Translations under genes and position numbers: made by a program | Notes under the pieces: generated by a model | Database searches by the model: none | What the model was told of the DNA's origin: nothing | Seen by the model: the letters and a program-made list of their open reading frames with translations, nothing else | In this document: one piece after another, positions 38,651 to 49,532 of the stretch | Position numbering within the stretch: position 1 is the first letter of the stretch | Layout: each line of letters begins with the position of its first letter | Assembly (NCBI GenBank): GCA_004369085.1 | Contig: ML210261.1 | Span: forward strand, 37,547-94,746 | Source of the DNA: Coprinopsis marcescibilis | Lineage: Eukaryota; Basidiomycota; Agaricomycetes; Agaricales; Psathyrellaceae | Length of the DNA: 57,200 bases | Direction of reading: 5' to 3'

Positions 38651-38692
38651 TCAAGTAGCCCAAAGGGGTCGAACTCTCACCCTTCGGATTCC
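38651..38692 (-). pseudogene. Degenerate tRNA 3'-half relic
   Basis: Read on the minus strand, this short segment has a B-box-like GAGTTCGACCCC, the GGGCTA end and the flank TACTTGA. All of these are shared with the tRNA-Lys gene about 230 bp away (38887-38983 and its 3' flank). No 5' half (acceptor, D arm, anticodon) is present. It looks like a partial duplicate of the tRNA 3' part including flanking bases. Confidence 0.6.
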
Positions 38693-38886
38693 TTTTCCCT
38701 GGATCCCGGCGGTAGAGGGTCTTGGACCTTGGTACTTGAGTACAGCAAAAAATCGAAGAGTATACACCTTCTCTTCAATTTTTTTCTGGGCTGAGAATGT
38801 AACGAGTCGGGCTTCCTTAAAACGCAGAGCCGAAAAAATTGATCCTTATCCTCGATGCATACAAATCCAAGACAAAAATATCAAGT

Positions 38887-38983
38887 AGCCCACCGCGAGG
38901 GTCGAACTCGCAGCCTTCAGATCGCTTCTCCGCCGTGAGACATTGTAAGAGTCTGACGCTCTATCCGATTGAGCTAGGCAGGC
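38887..38983 (-). tRNA. tRNA-Lys(CTT) with 23-nt intron
   Basis: The minus strand folds as acceptor GCCTGCC/GGTGGGC (two wobble pairs), D stem GCTC/GAGC, anticodon stem TCAGA/TCTGA with loop C-T-CTT-A, a 23-nt intron directly after the base following the anticodon, variable AGGCT, and T arm GCGAG-TTCGACC-CTCGC. A and B boxes are intact. Its exons are nearly identical to the tRNA at 15952-16045, differing mainly in the acceptor stem, while the introns differ. Confidence 0.88.
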
Positions 38984-39744
38984 GATACTTTCATAGCAAT
39001 GTAGGATTCCGCGCCTCCGACTCGGGTTTGCCTGTGGTTGTGTAACGGTTAAAGGGTCTGGAGTCTGCTGAGATGGGCAGTTCATGGTTGTTGGCGTTGC
39101 TTAATCGGTACTGGACCCGACATCTTCGGTCGTTAACTAGAATGTCTAGGTGCTTTCTGGCTTGTCACCACTGCCCCAGTGCCCAATCAGTGCCAGTATC
39201 ATCATCCATCGTATTGTCAGGTTATGCTTAATTCTGGTGCACGGATACTCCACCCGCTAGCTTAGAGAACCACGTACTAGGCTTCTAGCAATTCGAAGGA
39301 TTTCGCCAGCTCGATTCTCTTTACACCCAAGTACCCTCATGGTTCCTTCCCAGCTGCTCGTTGGTGTATGTGCGCTGCGGATGAGCCCGAGGCAACTAAC
39401 TGAGCCATAACATACGGATATTCTGTATCCGGCGAAATCAATAGGGACTCCAATTAGGGTGGAGATGTAGTAAGGAATTCTCGGTCTATCAAGGGGTACA
39501 ATGATGGTATTGACCATATATGCGCGCGACCCTATAAATAGCAAATATCTGACGGAAATTACAACTCCCGAGCAACAGTCTCTAATGAGCATTGCAAAAA
39601 CTAAATAGACTAGACATTGCAAACAGTGCCGCAGCGCGAGTAACTGACATTCGTAGATTGTCGAAAAGCTGGGTAGTCTGGTAAAACATTGAAAAGCATC
39701 GCAACGGTGTCTCGAACAATCCGCAGCCTCACTTCGAAAGCCAG

Positions 39745-39750
39745 TATAAG
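39745..39750 (+). promoter_or_regulatory. TATA-like box of the small secreted protein gene
   Basis: TATAAG about 90 bp before the ATG at 39838, followed by an A/C-rich leader. This is a typical distance for fungal promoters. Confidence 0.45.
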
Positions 39751-39837
39751 ACATCCTACTGCTGACTTTGAACTTATCAACACCAACAGAACTTCACTCA
39801 TTCGCTCCGAATCCTGTGCTACGCACCTTGACCTACC

Positions 39838-40426
39838 ATGCAAACCTCAGCCCTTCTCAAGTTACTCGTAACGCTGGTCGTTACCACATTCCTCGCAGCT
39901 AACCAGGTGTCCGCTACCGAAACCGAAGAACCAAGGTGTGCCACTTCAAATCTCATTCCCATACTCCCACACTAAACCATCGAGCAGCCTCTCTCGCAGG
40001 TTCATCAAGAATCCAGTGCCACCTTTCTACACCCCCTTGCGCAAAACCACCAGCCGCCGTGTGCCCCTAAGCCACCGCACTAACCCAATCCTCAGAGCCA
40101 GAACCCCCGGAATCGCCCGCCGCGATCTCGAGGAAAGCCTCACCTCAGAGCTATACAAGCGCATCATAAGCCCGTGCTTGGGCTTAGCGAACCCTGCGGC
40201 CTGTCACGCGAGGCAGAGGAATTCCTTCATTCGCTACAAACGCGATCTGGATGAGGGCTTGTACGAAAGAAGCCCCATCGTGCGTCTTGGCTCCAGTAAT
40301 GGACGGGGTGGCATTTGGGGTAGTGTAATCAGGAATCGCGAGTTTGTGGATGATGAAGGGCTGTATGAAAGGGAGTTTGATGACCTTGAGGAGGCTCGGG
40401 AGTACGTTGAGGAGGAGCTGGATTGA
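39838..40426 (+). CDS. Small secreted protein with Kex2-like sites
   Basis: Two exons (39838-39935, 40000-40426) give 174 residues. Residues 1 to about 24 (MQTSALLKLLVTLVVTTFLA..) form a clear signal peptide. The mature part is rich in dibasic sites: RR at 52-53 and 73-74, KR at 86-87 and 113-114. The pieces after these sites begin DLEESLTSELYKR and DLDEGLYER, and DDEGLYER recurs at residues 150-157. Two Cys occur at 92 and 101, and the C-terminus is strongly acidic (EEAREYVEEELD). This is the pattern of fungal Kex2-processed secreted peptides or small candidate effectors. There is no known enzymatic domain. The intron (64 nt) is in the usual place just after the signal region. The function is not known. 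Confidence 0.72.
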
Positions 40427-42332
40427 TTTATGATATGTTTGTCCGCCACTTAAAGTCTTGTACTCGAGTGTTTGATTATGATCAAGCGATTTAAACAGGG
40501 TATAACGGCGTTGAATTATTCATCAATATAAAATGAAACGTATATAAGTACATGGGTGTTTACAGAATACTACAATAAACGGGAATGCTACGATAAACAG
40601 ACAAGCGCCGGGGCTCCGAGACAAAGTCGCATGCGTTTCAAACGCGTTTAAACGGGGCTTGAATTCTTACCTTATTAGCTACATGATAGCGTATAAGGAT
40701 AATGGTGGGCGCTAAAGCCTACTGTATGACCTAACGCCGACGCAAATGCAAGTCTATTTTGAAGGGATGGTAGCCTCTATTCGAGTATGAATAGCCATAA
40801 CGTGATTCCTCTACTTTTCCAACCACGTATTCCAGCCGAAGATGCCACTCAAGATCACTATCCACCTACTTTCTCCTACTTACCACACGGTCAATGAATC
40901 ATACGTACGCGTTCCCCTGGCTAGCTATCAGTCACTGCAGGCTTCTGAAGGCATTGCTGGCCAAAGCCAGCACACTACGAGGTATACGATCGATATCAGT
41001 ACTGGAGCAGAACCTCGAAGAAAGTGCCGTCGCCTTTTTCTCGAGCCTTCCTCCCAGTGACTCGCTCACAAAGCTTCAGGTAAGCGCTTAGCGGACTATG
41101 TATTAGGCAGCTTCTAGAACAATCGCGTCAAGTTCTTTGAAGTTTGCATCCCTGGTACGAAACCATTCGCCTTGAAGCCCGATATACGACACTCTCGTCA
41201 GTGATAACACACATACCTAGTCAAAAGCTGAATCCCGAGCGAGACAGTTGTAGCACTACCCAATGACAAAGCGTGGTTTTCAGTCTCGGCGTACTTATTC
41301 ATCATGGGCTCGAATTTCTCCGAGAGCTCCTTGGAGTTGTGTTCTCAGAGAGAGTGAAGTGATCAGTAAGTGATCAGTAAGCATTTGCTGCACCTCAGCT
41401 CGCCCTTCGAGCCCGCGGATCGGAAAGAGCATGGTGCATCTCCGACCACATCCGCCGGACTCAGTCGTTACTACGGCCAGGACAAGCAACGGCGGCATTG
41501 GCCGACAATGGTTTGCGAATCCACACGATACCCGGGAGAATTTGCAGGAAACCTCCGATGTCGGTGAGCAGGAATCATTACGTAGTAACCGTTGAATCGG
41601 CTGGTGACTGAGACTCCCGCTCTCAGACCTCAGGAGCACCTGCAAAACTTTCAAGCTGGAAATGATGGCATTCCATTTGGTAATCCATACTTGCTGACGG
41701 CTCGAGCGCCCGGACGGCGGCGGCGGATCATTGGTATGCCTTTACTGTGCTCCATAATCCAACTGCTCAATGGCTTCAACTTCAATCAAGGCTCTTTCAA
41801 GTCTCAATGACCTTGTGGTAGAATCAATAATTAATGCACAGAGGTCCGAGTGAGCTAAGGGTCTGATAGATACACTGGGACCATTTTCTACGTTACCATT
41901 ATTTGTCAGGAATGCCGCGATTGTCAAGGAATCTTAAGTTTCCCGCAGTCTGGGAGACAAATTGGCTAAGGTGTTGACTGTATAACAGTACGGCTACATG
42001 TACGGAGGGATGCTCCGTATTCCGCGTATCCGTCCAAGATGACAAAGCCCTTGCATGAACCGTCGCTCCGCCAGGAAGAGCGCGCCAAATCACTGTTTGG
42101 CATCTCTAATCAAGGGGTTACAACAGATGTTTGCGTAATGTCCTGGGACATTCGACGTGTTTGGATGGCAAAAATGGGGTAGACGCCTGCCATTGACCAA
42201 TGAGCGTGGGTTCAAAGGTCATCAGGTGCCTTAGACGCGCAGCGGGTCAAACCTTGGATGCATAATCCGAACGGCAAATGGATGTAGTAAGTGCTGCGCC
42301 AATGTAAGCACATACTACGAAACCTCAATGCC
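40427..42332. other. Region with weak coding hints only
   Basis: About 1.9 kb between the secreted-protein gene and the peroxygenase promoter. Apart from the weak candidate at 40842-41091 there is no supportable gene. Confidence 0.35.
40842..41091 (+). CDS. Possible exon of a Leu-rich protein (hypothetical)
   Basis: One frame reads LAISHCRLLKALLAKASTLR and continues FFSSLPPSDSLTKLQ before a GTAAGC donor. The Leu spacing and style resemble basidiomycete F-box/Leu-rich proteins, but no F-box and no second exon could be joined. It could be a relic. Confidence 0.18.
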
Positions 42333-42338
42333 TATATA
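42333..42338 (+). promoter_or_regulatory. TATA box of the peroxygenase gene
   Basis: TATATA in the context CCTATATAACC, 85-90 bp upstream of the ATG at 42423. Confidence 0.5.
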
Positions 42339-42422
42339 ACCGAGCATTAATGCGGCTTCAAAACTCATTCTCTATCGACATTGAGATTCCAATTAGCCTC
42401 TGATATCTCCTCAGCTCCCCCA

Positions 42423-43792
42423 ATGGCACTCAAGTCCCTATCCATCCTGCTCTTCGCACTCGCCACCGCCAGCCAGATCAATGCGTTCCCTCAGTACGGC
42501 TCACTCGGTGGCCTTGAAGCCAGACAGGAAGAAGACATAGCAAGAGGCTCCTCCGGTTCGAACTCCCGAGTTCCCCCACCTCCACCGGCGCCTCCCAGCT
42601 TCACGGGTGCTAAGCTCGTAGATGACCGAGACCATCCTTGGAGGCCTCTCAGACGTGGTGACATCCGTGGACCTTGCCCTGGATTAAATACATTGGCGTC
42701 ACACGGAGTGAGTATAACGTACACTAGTACACTTTGAATATTATCACTGACCAGTCCTGAACAGTATTTACCAAGAGACGGTGTTGCATCGCCCTCGGAT
42801 ATTATTAAGGCTGTCCAGGAAGGTATGCATCACACGAAGCACTAAAGGATCCTCCTGAAAAGTCTGACAAAATTCTCAACACAAGGATTCAACATGGAGA
42901 CACAAGGGGCAAGGATTGCGACTTACTCTGCTCACATCCTTGAGGGAAATCTCGTCACCGATCTCCTGAGCATTGGTGGCAAGACGAGCCGCACTGGACC
43001 TGACCCGCCAGCACCCGCTACCGTTGCTGGGATCAGTAACCACGGCAGTTTTGAGGGTGATGCAAGCATGACCCGAGGTAAGTCCTTACTCTCTCCAATG
43101 TAGAATTCGCCTCAACATCTCTGTCCAGTTGACGCGTTCTTTGGAGACCATACCGTATTCAACCAGCCTCTGTTTGATCAAGTACGCTTTTTAAAGTGTT
43201 TGTGATGACTCACCTCTGACCTTTGGCCACCCAGTTTGTGGACTTCAGCAACCGCTTCGGCAATGGTTTCTACAACTATACCGTTGGCGGCGAGCTGCGC
43301 TTCCACCGCATCCAGCAGTCCATCGCAACGAACCCACAGTTCAGCATCCGAGGTTTCCGCCACATCACGGCATACGGTGAAGCAGCGTTCGTTGCTAATC
43401 TCTTCGTCGACGGTCGCAAGACTGGCGCAAACGCCCACCATCTGGACATGGACTCTGCCCTAAACTTCTTCAGGGATATGCGATTCCCGCGAGGTTTCTT
43501 CAGGCCTTCAAGCCCGACTGCAGCAGAAGGTGCCGATATCATTTTTGCTGCCCACCCGACTCAACCCGGAAGGAATAACGGCGCCGTGAACAGTTTCGTT
43601 GTCGACACAAGCATGGGAGGGTTGACGGATCCGTGCACATTCTATGTGCAATTCGTCAACACCACGGTTCGCGCATTGTACCCAAATCCAACTGGAGTCC
43701 TGCGCAGGAACTTGATCATTAACCTCGGCTTTTTCTACGACGCTCTTGCCCCTCCCAACTGTCCCCAGGTCTTTCCTTATGGCCAGAATTGA
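42423..43792 (+). CDS. Secreted heme-thiolate peroxidase, unspecific peroxygenase type
   Basis: Five exons (42423-42707, 42765-42822, 42886-43077, 43129-43181, 43235-43792) give 381 residues. The start is the ATG that opens a signal peptide (MALKSLSILLFALATASQIN). The catalytic motifs of the chloroperoxidase/peroxygenase family are present: PCPGLN with the heme-ligand Cys85, the Mg site EGDAS at 171-175, and the acid-base pair Arg238/Glu245 in FRHITAYGE. Spacing Cys to Glu-Gly-Asp (86) and Cys to Arg (153) equals that of the long Agrocybe aegerita UPO (C36, E122, R189, E196). The FSNRFGNGFYNYTVGGEL, ANLFVDGR, HPTQPGRNNG and QVFPYG segments also match long UPOs. Two C-terminal Cys could form the family disulfide. 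Such enzymes use H2O2 to oxygenate C-H bonds and aromatics outside the cell. A Pro-rich stretch (residues about 51-62) precedes the domain and may be a propeptide. Confidence 0.93.
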
Positions 43793-44775
43793 TTAACCAG
43801 ACCTTAGTTGCATGAAACGCACTATTCAATTTGTTCCTGCCCACTATGGCTATTATTATAATGCTTTTAATTTATATAATTGAACCCAGATCTGCACCTA
43901 CCCGGATGGTCGAAGTTGTGAACCACTTTGCCCACTCCCGAACCTTGGACACAGATCTTAATGGGGTCCGTGCGCTTTCAATTTTGTTGGAGGTCCCTGG
44001 GGCGACGCATGTCGCCAACCAAAAGGAACTGAATTCCCCAATTAGGGCCCATCGTGACTCTTGGGACTTGCGACACAGTCTGGGTTAGCCCCATAAATAT
44101 CATTAGAGGGTTAGAGTAGGTGGAAAATTGGCAGCCAGACGCCTTTCAAGAAGTCTACTAGTGAAATTCGAAATGAATAGACCAAGAAAACGAGATGGGC
44201 AATGAACTACGTCTATTCAGCGACAATGGACTGTCATGACACGATGTATATATTGATTGCGAAGCGGATAACGATCAGCGGGCAAAATACGCACCACCAT
44301 CAACCTCCAAGATTTGGATGGTATTTGCGTGAGGTTCCCCTGCTACTGGTACCAGGCATCTCGCTTAGGGCGATCAACGGACTAGGATCTGCCTGATGAT
44401 CCTCTTTACAGCCATTAAAGCACGACGCGCTCTTCCGATTGCGTTGGTTCCGATGAAAACGGTCCGTTTATCCCATGCTACGTTATCCTTCCCTCTTGGC
44501 CCCTCGAACGAATTGATTCATCAGCCGAAATAATGACAATAGTCTGCTTTCTGTTAGAAAGGTACGAGTTCCGCTTGCATTCCAACTGGTTCAATGCCCT
44601 GCACTATACATTATCCCGATGTTGGTTGGATAGAATGCCAAGTCTGAAGCTTGATAGGGTGTTCCGTTATATGTCGGAGCCCGCTGCGGCGCTGGCCTGT
44701 CTGTAACACGCAGATATCACTTGACTCGAGCCGTCAGTACCTTCGCTGTTATAATCCCTTCATAACTGATGATAT
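43793..44775. other. Intergenic region
   Basis: About 1 kb between the peroxygenase and the next membrane-protein gene. The first part is the 3' flank of the peroxygenase gene. No gene is seen. Confidence 0.4.
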
Positions 44776-45863
44776 ATGGCCGACCGCACTACAATTAACG
44801 CAAACGACAGTATCGCGACTGCCCAGAAGAACGCAGATGGGCAACTTTACAAGTTTGTCTCGCTCTGGCTTGCAGTACGTCGCATCAGTTTCGCTGTAAC
44901 CCCGTGCTTATTGGTCATCATAGGCACTTTTCTATGGTAAGACGTTCTCTGAAACAAGGCCCGTCCTAGCCTTCTGGTTCTGATATCATGAATATTCTAG
45001 GGCTATACCTTTTTCTGTTCGCCAAAGCTATCCCCGCTTTCATGAGACGTTCAAGAAGGATAATTGTATCTTTGGTAAGGACGTGTAACGATTAACCTCC
45101 TCTTTACGCGAGCTCGCCACTTGTGATCTTAGGTGTTCTTTACTGCCAGTCTGTACCTCAGCGTTATAGTTACCCTCTGGTCAGGTAAGCGTCCTGCTGC
45201 TCCTCATCAGCATCAGTGAGTACTACACACCGCTATGCGAACAGCTATCGAATACATCCTGACAGTCAACGTTCAAGTAATCAACATGATCTCGCTTGTA
45301 TGGCTCACCTACCAGTCGACTTTTACATTCGAACAAGTCCACCCGATGTTCAACATGGTGTTTCCCGTCGATCTCACCATAAACCTGCTGACTAACGGCC
45401 TGATCGTCTACAAACTTTGGCGCGAGCACCGTCTGTCGCTTTTAATCGGACGCAGCTCGTACTTTGACGGCTTGGACTCATTGCTGGTGATGCGCATCAT
45501 TATGGAGAGCGCATCTCTGTACACGTTACGGCAGTTTCTGCTTCTCGTGCTCTACTACTGCAACCATCCTACCCAACTTCTCTTCCATGGAACGGTTGTT
45601 CCAACTGTCGGTGAGCACGATATTGGTTACCGGCTGCTTCCCTTGACGCTAACGGGTGCCGCGCAGGAATTGTGTTCCTGTTTATGGATACTCGCACCTA
45701 CGAGGCCCAAGACTCTAGGAATGTCAAAGCAGTAGATGCGGAATTCAGAGAGAAGGACTCGGAGACCTCATCATGTACATCATGTCTGATTGGGTCATGC
45801 GTCTTGAATCAACAATCACAAATCGACAGGCACAGCCCAACGCAGTCTCCGCGTCTATTTTAG
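44776..45863 (+). CDS. Membrane protein paralogue 7, apparently lacking central helices
   Basis: Exon 1 (44776-44874) is MADRTTINANDSIATAQKNA.. ending GQLYKFVSLWLA. Exon 2 is 13 nt (44924-44936). Exon 3 (45001-45074) gives GLYLFLFAKAIPAFMRRSRR (TM1), and the next exon gives VFFTASLYLSVIVTLWS (TM2). The next part in frame is VINMISLVWLTYQSTFTFEQ, then FPVDLTINLLTNGLIVYKLW (TM5), LLVMRIIMESASLYTLRQFL (TM6) and GIVFLFMDTRT (TM7), ending at 45863. The VYRFVIAYG..WTAD (TM3) and IYRCFIIW (TM4) blocks of the other six copies cannot be found between 45180 and 45300, so about 100 residues seem to be missing. The splice between TM2 and the later part is unresolved. It is either a shortened protein or a pseudogene. 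Confidence 0.5.
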
Positions 45864-45985
45864 GACAAGTCTCTGCATTAGGCGGCGTCAGGTGCTGTGA
45901 ACCGTTGAGCGTGTAAGTTAGTTTACACACTCTGCCTGGGGTTGGCAAAACTCTCTGTCTCTTGTGTCTTCGTCCCAGCTGTAAA

Positions 45986-46913
45986 ATGGGAGCAAACCTT
46001 TCACGAATGGTATGTCCCACAACGGTGGCCTGGCAGATGATTAAACTGATGTCGATGCAACTCTACAGTAAGTCGAACGGTCCTCTGGTCGTGGTCTGAC
46101 ATCTCAAATATCAATTCTGCAGTATTTCAGGCTGATATTCCGCGCCAAGCGAGCGCTTACAGCGTTTATGTGGGCCATACGGATGGATCACATCCCAGTG
46201 GTTTATCGACTACTCTCCATCCCCGAAATCGACCGCAATTTGACGGATAACAAGGGAGATACCCCCTTTGTGACCGCCAGTCGTTTCGGAAACCTCGCCA
46301 TAGTCGGGGCCCTCTTAGCTAGCAACAGGTGCAACATCAATGCTCAGAACAACGATGGTATGACAGCGCTTATGTGTGCTGTACAGACTAGCCGAGTCCC
46401 AGCGGTTCAACGACTACTCTCACTCCCCGAACTCGACCCCAATTTGACGGATAACGATGGAGAGGACGCATTCATGAACGCCTATCGTTTCGCCGACTCC
46501 GCCATGGTCGACCTCTTCATCAACAGCGGCAAATACAATGTCAACGCTGAAAACCTACAAGGCGAAACGGCGCTGATGCTTTCCGTGCTTCAAGACGAAA
46601 AAGAAGAGGTCACCCAACGCCTTCTTCAAGTCCCAGATATCGACTCGACACTGGGTAATCGAGATTCCTGGACCGAGGCGCAGAAGACGTCACTCCGTCT
46701 CGCGCCCGAACAAGCAAACCACCCGTCATCCACGCTCATATGATCGATCCACACCCTCCTCCTCATTTACCTCCACTGTCTCATTGGGAAGTCTTCTTCT
46801 ACATCGACGTCCAGCGTTTCTGACAATCCCTGAAAGTTGGGAGAAATCAGATTCCGTTCCCCGAGTCAGAGGATAAGACTACTCTCGGCTGCCTTTGCGC
46901 CCTCCGAAAGTAG
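45986..46913 (+). pseudogene. Ankyrin-NLR pseudogene, internally deleted
   Basis: It starts with MGANLSRM and a GTATGT donor, as in the intact gene at 49533. The exon-2 acceptor is lost: GATGCAACTC stands where the other copy has GATTTAGGTGATGCAACTC. The exon-3 start (TATTTCAGGCTGATATTCC) runs directly into ankyrin sequence (TTTATGTGGGCCATACGG) at about 46163-46168, out of frame. The whole NACHT domain and most ankyrin units are therefore gone. What remains open (46168-46743) encodes about 2.5 of the 68-residue ankyrin units, for example RLLSLPELDPNLTDNDGEDA, and the SWTEAQKTSLRLA end. The stop of the intact copy corresponds to 46911-46913. Expression of a short ankyrin peptide from an internal ATG cannot be excluded. 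Confidence 0.78.
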
Positions 46914-48640
46914 TCGAACTTTATTAATGACTTTGCACTTCATATGATTTTCCTCTACTGGGGATTCCCCCCACCAAGTGAGTCCACTCAACGCCGGATT
47001 CACACTTCATCCCCGTATATCTATAGCCAGCGATGGGTAGAAAACCTCAAGCGCAGCGAAATAAAATTTAAACTCGACTGTTAGATTATACACGAGCAAC
47101 GACAAAAAAAAAACTAAAACTCAAAAATGCTAAACACAGGCGTTGAACGATGCTCCCTTCTCTTCTCTCCTTTCCATACCCATCTCTCCCAAAAAAACTA
47201 CTCCAAAGTCGAACCCTACGCAATCTTAGCAGTCTAAAAATCCATCAGCTCAACCCTCCACACCACACCCAAAAACTCAAAACGTACCTTGGCGTACAAC
47301 GACTGAACAACCTTTCCAACCTCCTCAAGCGTCTCTATCCCAGATGGGTAAATCTCCTAAACCGCAGAATTTCACGAGAGTCAGCATTAGCGTCCGAGAT
47401 CAAAAAAAAAAGGGGGGGGGGGGAAAGGGTCGAATATGGGGGGTTAAAATATGAAAAATTTAACAAGCACATGTGATCATCGCGACGGCCGCGAGAACAG
47501 AATAAAAGCTGTCCGCTAGTCAAGGAATAGGAACGAGCAGAAAGGGCTGGACTTGCAAGTCAATCGAATCCATCCACGCCACAGTGCCCTGTCTTCATCG
47601 TCTAGGGTGCTATCTAGCCTGTAGCCTGGCCGAGCATCAACATAACCCATGTCCACGTCCGAATCGCAGCAGACCTCCCACACCCACACCGCCCACCATA
47701 ACCAAACGCAAAACCAAAACCAAAACCCAAACCAAAACCGCACCAAACTCAAACCGCACCAAAAGCCCAACCTCAGACCCAAAATGAAACCAAAACCGCA
47801 CTGCACCAAACCGAAACAAAACGAAACGAAACCACTCACATCCTCCTCCTGCCGATCAAACACCAACAAACACCCCAGACCCTGGTCCAAAACTCCACTG
47901 AACACCTTGTCCAGAATCATCTGCGAGAGCCTAGAGACGTCGGTTAGTAAGGGACGTCGGTTCGTAAGAGTAGGAAAGAGCAAGAGCAACAGTTGAAAAA
48001 AGTAGGAAACCACAGCTAGGGCAAGTAAAAGCGAGCAAGCGCGCAACCCCAGACGGGGTGCACAACCAACGACGCCGTCTACCCAGCGTTGCCAGACACC
48101 GATGCTACCATGCCCAACCGCGGTCATTCCAACAAACCACGGTCATTCTAACCAACCGACAACCAACTCATCCCAACTCATCGCACCCCCTTACCCCCCA
48201 CTCAAACCCCCAAAACAACGAAAAAAAAAACTCACTTGACTTCAACAGCCTGCAAATCCTGCCCAACAACCTCCGCTACATGCGCAATCCCAACCACCTC
48301 GTACGGCTCGATGATCCGCAACAGGTTCTGCTGCAGCAGGGTGTCGTACAGGGCGGCGAGGTGCGACCGGATCGTGGGGTCTGAGGAGAGTTCTAGGGTA
48401 GGCGTCAGTTTGTTTTGTTCGTTTGAGGGAGGAGGGGGAGGGGGGAATGGGAGTTGAGGGGAAGGGACTAACCATTCCTATACTTCCTCAACGCCTTTTC
48501 AAAATCGGCCAGATTCCGATCCTGGTGCACACGCGCCACGGGACGCATGCTCTCCACATCGCGCAGCTGCGCGTATTTAGCGGCGAGTTTTATGGTCAGG
48601 AGGGAAGTCACGTCTTAGGGCTGTTGGGTGGGTCGTTAAT

Positions 48641-48720
48641 GCAAGGGCAGATCGAAGGTATAGGCAAGGGCAGGCCAGATGTAGGCAAGGGTAGGCCAGA
48701 TGTAGGCAAGGGCAGGCAAA
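48641..48720. repeat. Minisatellite in RPN6-A intron, 21-bp unit
   Basis: TAGGCAAGGGCAGGCCAGATG-type units start at 48661, 48682 and 48703 (the last incomplete), preceded by a related GCAAGGGCAGATCGAAGGTA. Unit B has one or two degenerate copies at 54574-54635. Confidence 0.75.
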
Positions 48721-48828
48721 TAAAATAAAGAGGAAGACGCACGAGGGTGAGCATGATCTTGCAGAGGAGCATGTACTTCAACGTTCCCAAGGCGCCGCTC
48801 TCGCCGTGTGCGGACCTGTAGGGACGGT

Positions 48829-48894
48829 GGTGCAAGAGACGACGCGATTTGACGTGCGAGCGGTGCAACTAACGACGCGACTCGACGTGGTGCA
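48829..48894. repeat. 33-bp direct repeat replacing RPN6-A exons
   Basis: Two adjacent GGTGCAA..ACGACGCGA..GACGTG units (48829-48861 and 48862-48894) lie in the insert that fills the deleted part of RPN6-A. Confidence 0.6.
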
Positions 48895-49532
48895 GCGTGG
48901 TGCAGCGCGCCCGCCCATGTGCAGTTTGGCGTTGTTGTTTTCACAGGCGATCGCGTGACTTTCCCGGGTCCTGGGGACTCGCAGCGCGCGGGATTTGGCG
49001 GATGCTGGATATTCTGGACGCACGGGCCGTGGCGTCGAGGACTTGCTGGTAGATTGCAGCAGCTTCATCCACCTGTTTGCACTCATACAGCACATCGGGT
49101 TTGCTCCCAAGCTCTGCAGTCGTAGTAGTCGGGTCGGCTGAATGAACGAATGAAAGGATAGATGGATGATGGACGAAGACGCGCCACCCCGTGGGACCAT
49201 GAAGACTCTTTTCATTTCGGGAAATATCCGATGACTCCGGTGTATTGCGTTCGTCAAGGCAATGCAGGAAATTAATGCCTCGTGTTTTGGTCATGGGTTC
49301 TTGAATCAATACTCAAATTGAAGTGCGCAGCCCACCACTGCCTATCGATGATCGTGTCTGTTTTAGCTAGAGTAAATCTCTCACATTGGGCGATGCAAGT
49401 GCTGTCAAAGTGCTGTGAGCCCGCTGAAGATATAAGTTGATTCGCACTCTGCCTGAGGTTGGCGAAACACCTCTCTATCTCTGCGTCTAATTCTTTTCAT
49501 GTACTGACGTTCGATTCAGATTGGCTGCAAAA

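Larger units (their letters stand above)
47216..49140 (-). pseudogene. RPN6: RPN6 (proteasome lid) pseudogene A, internally deleted
   Basis: C-terminal exons of Rpn6/PSMD11 are recognisable on the minus strand: [70 protein letters not shown] and a last exon TAKIA-stop ending at 47216. The first exon survives as DEAAAIYQQVLDATA, but the position of the ATG reads ATTCAG, so the start codon is lost. Exons 2 to mid-4 (about 220 codons) are replaced by about 200 bp of GC-rich sequence with a 33-bp direct repeat. Splice sites in the surviving 3' exons are better preserved than in copy B. Introns hold AAAACC-rich and minisatellite sequence. Rpn6 is a PCI-domain clamp of the 26S proteasome lid. This copy cannot encode it. 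Confidence 0.8.
45885..49190. repeat. Tandem duplication unit A (ankyrin-NLR + RPN6, decayed)
   Basis: From about 45.89 kb the sequence parallels that from about 49.4 kb: the promoter with CACTCTGCCTG, the start ATGGGAGCAAAC, the ankyrin 3' end, the convergent RPN6 exons and introns, and the RPN6 upstream region GCCACCCCGTGGGA. The copy is shorter (about 3.3 kb versus 6.2 kb) because of internal deletions in both genes. Limits are by eye. Confidence 0.8.

Noticed and set aside
47516..48127. 203-codon minus-strand open frame rich in Phe/Trp/Gly
   Set aside because: It arises from AAAACC-type low-complexity intron sequence of the RPN6 pseudogene. Only the short GLGCLLVFDRQEED part is real RPN6 exon.
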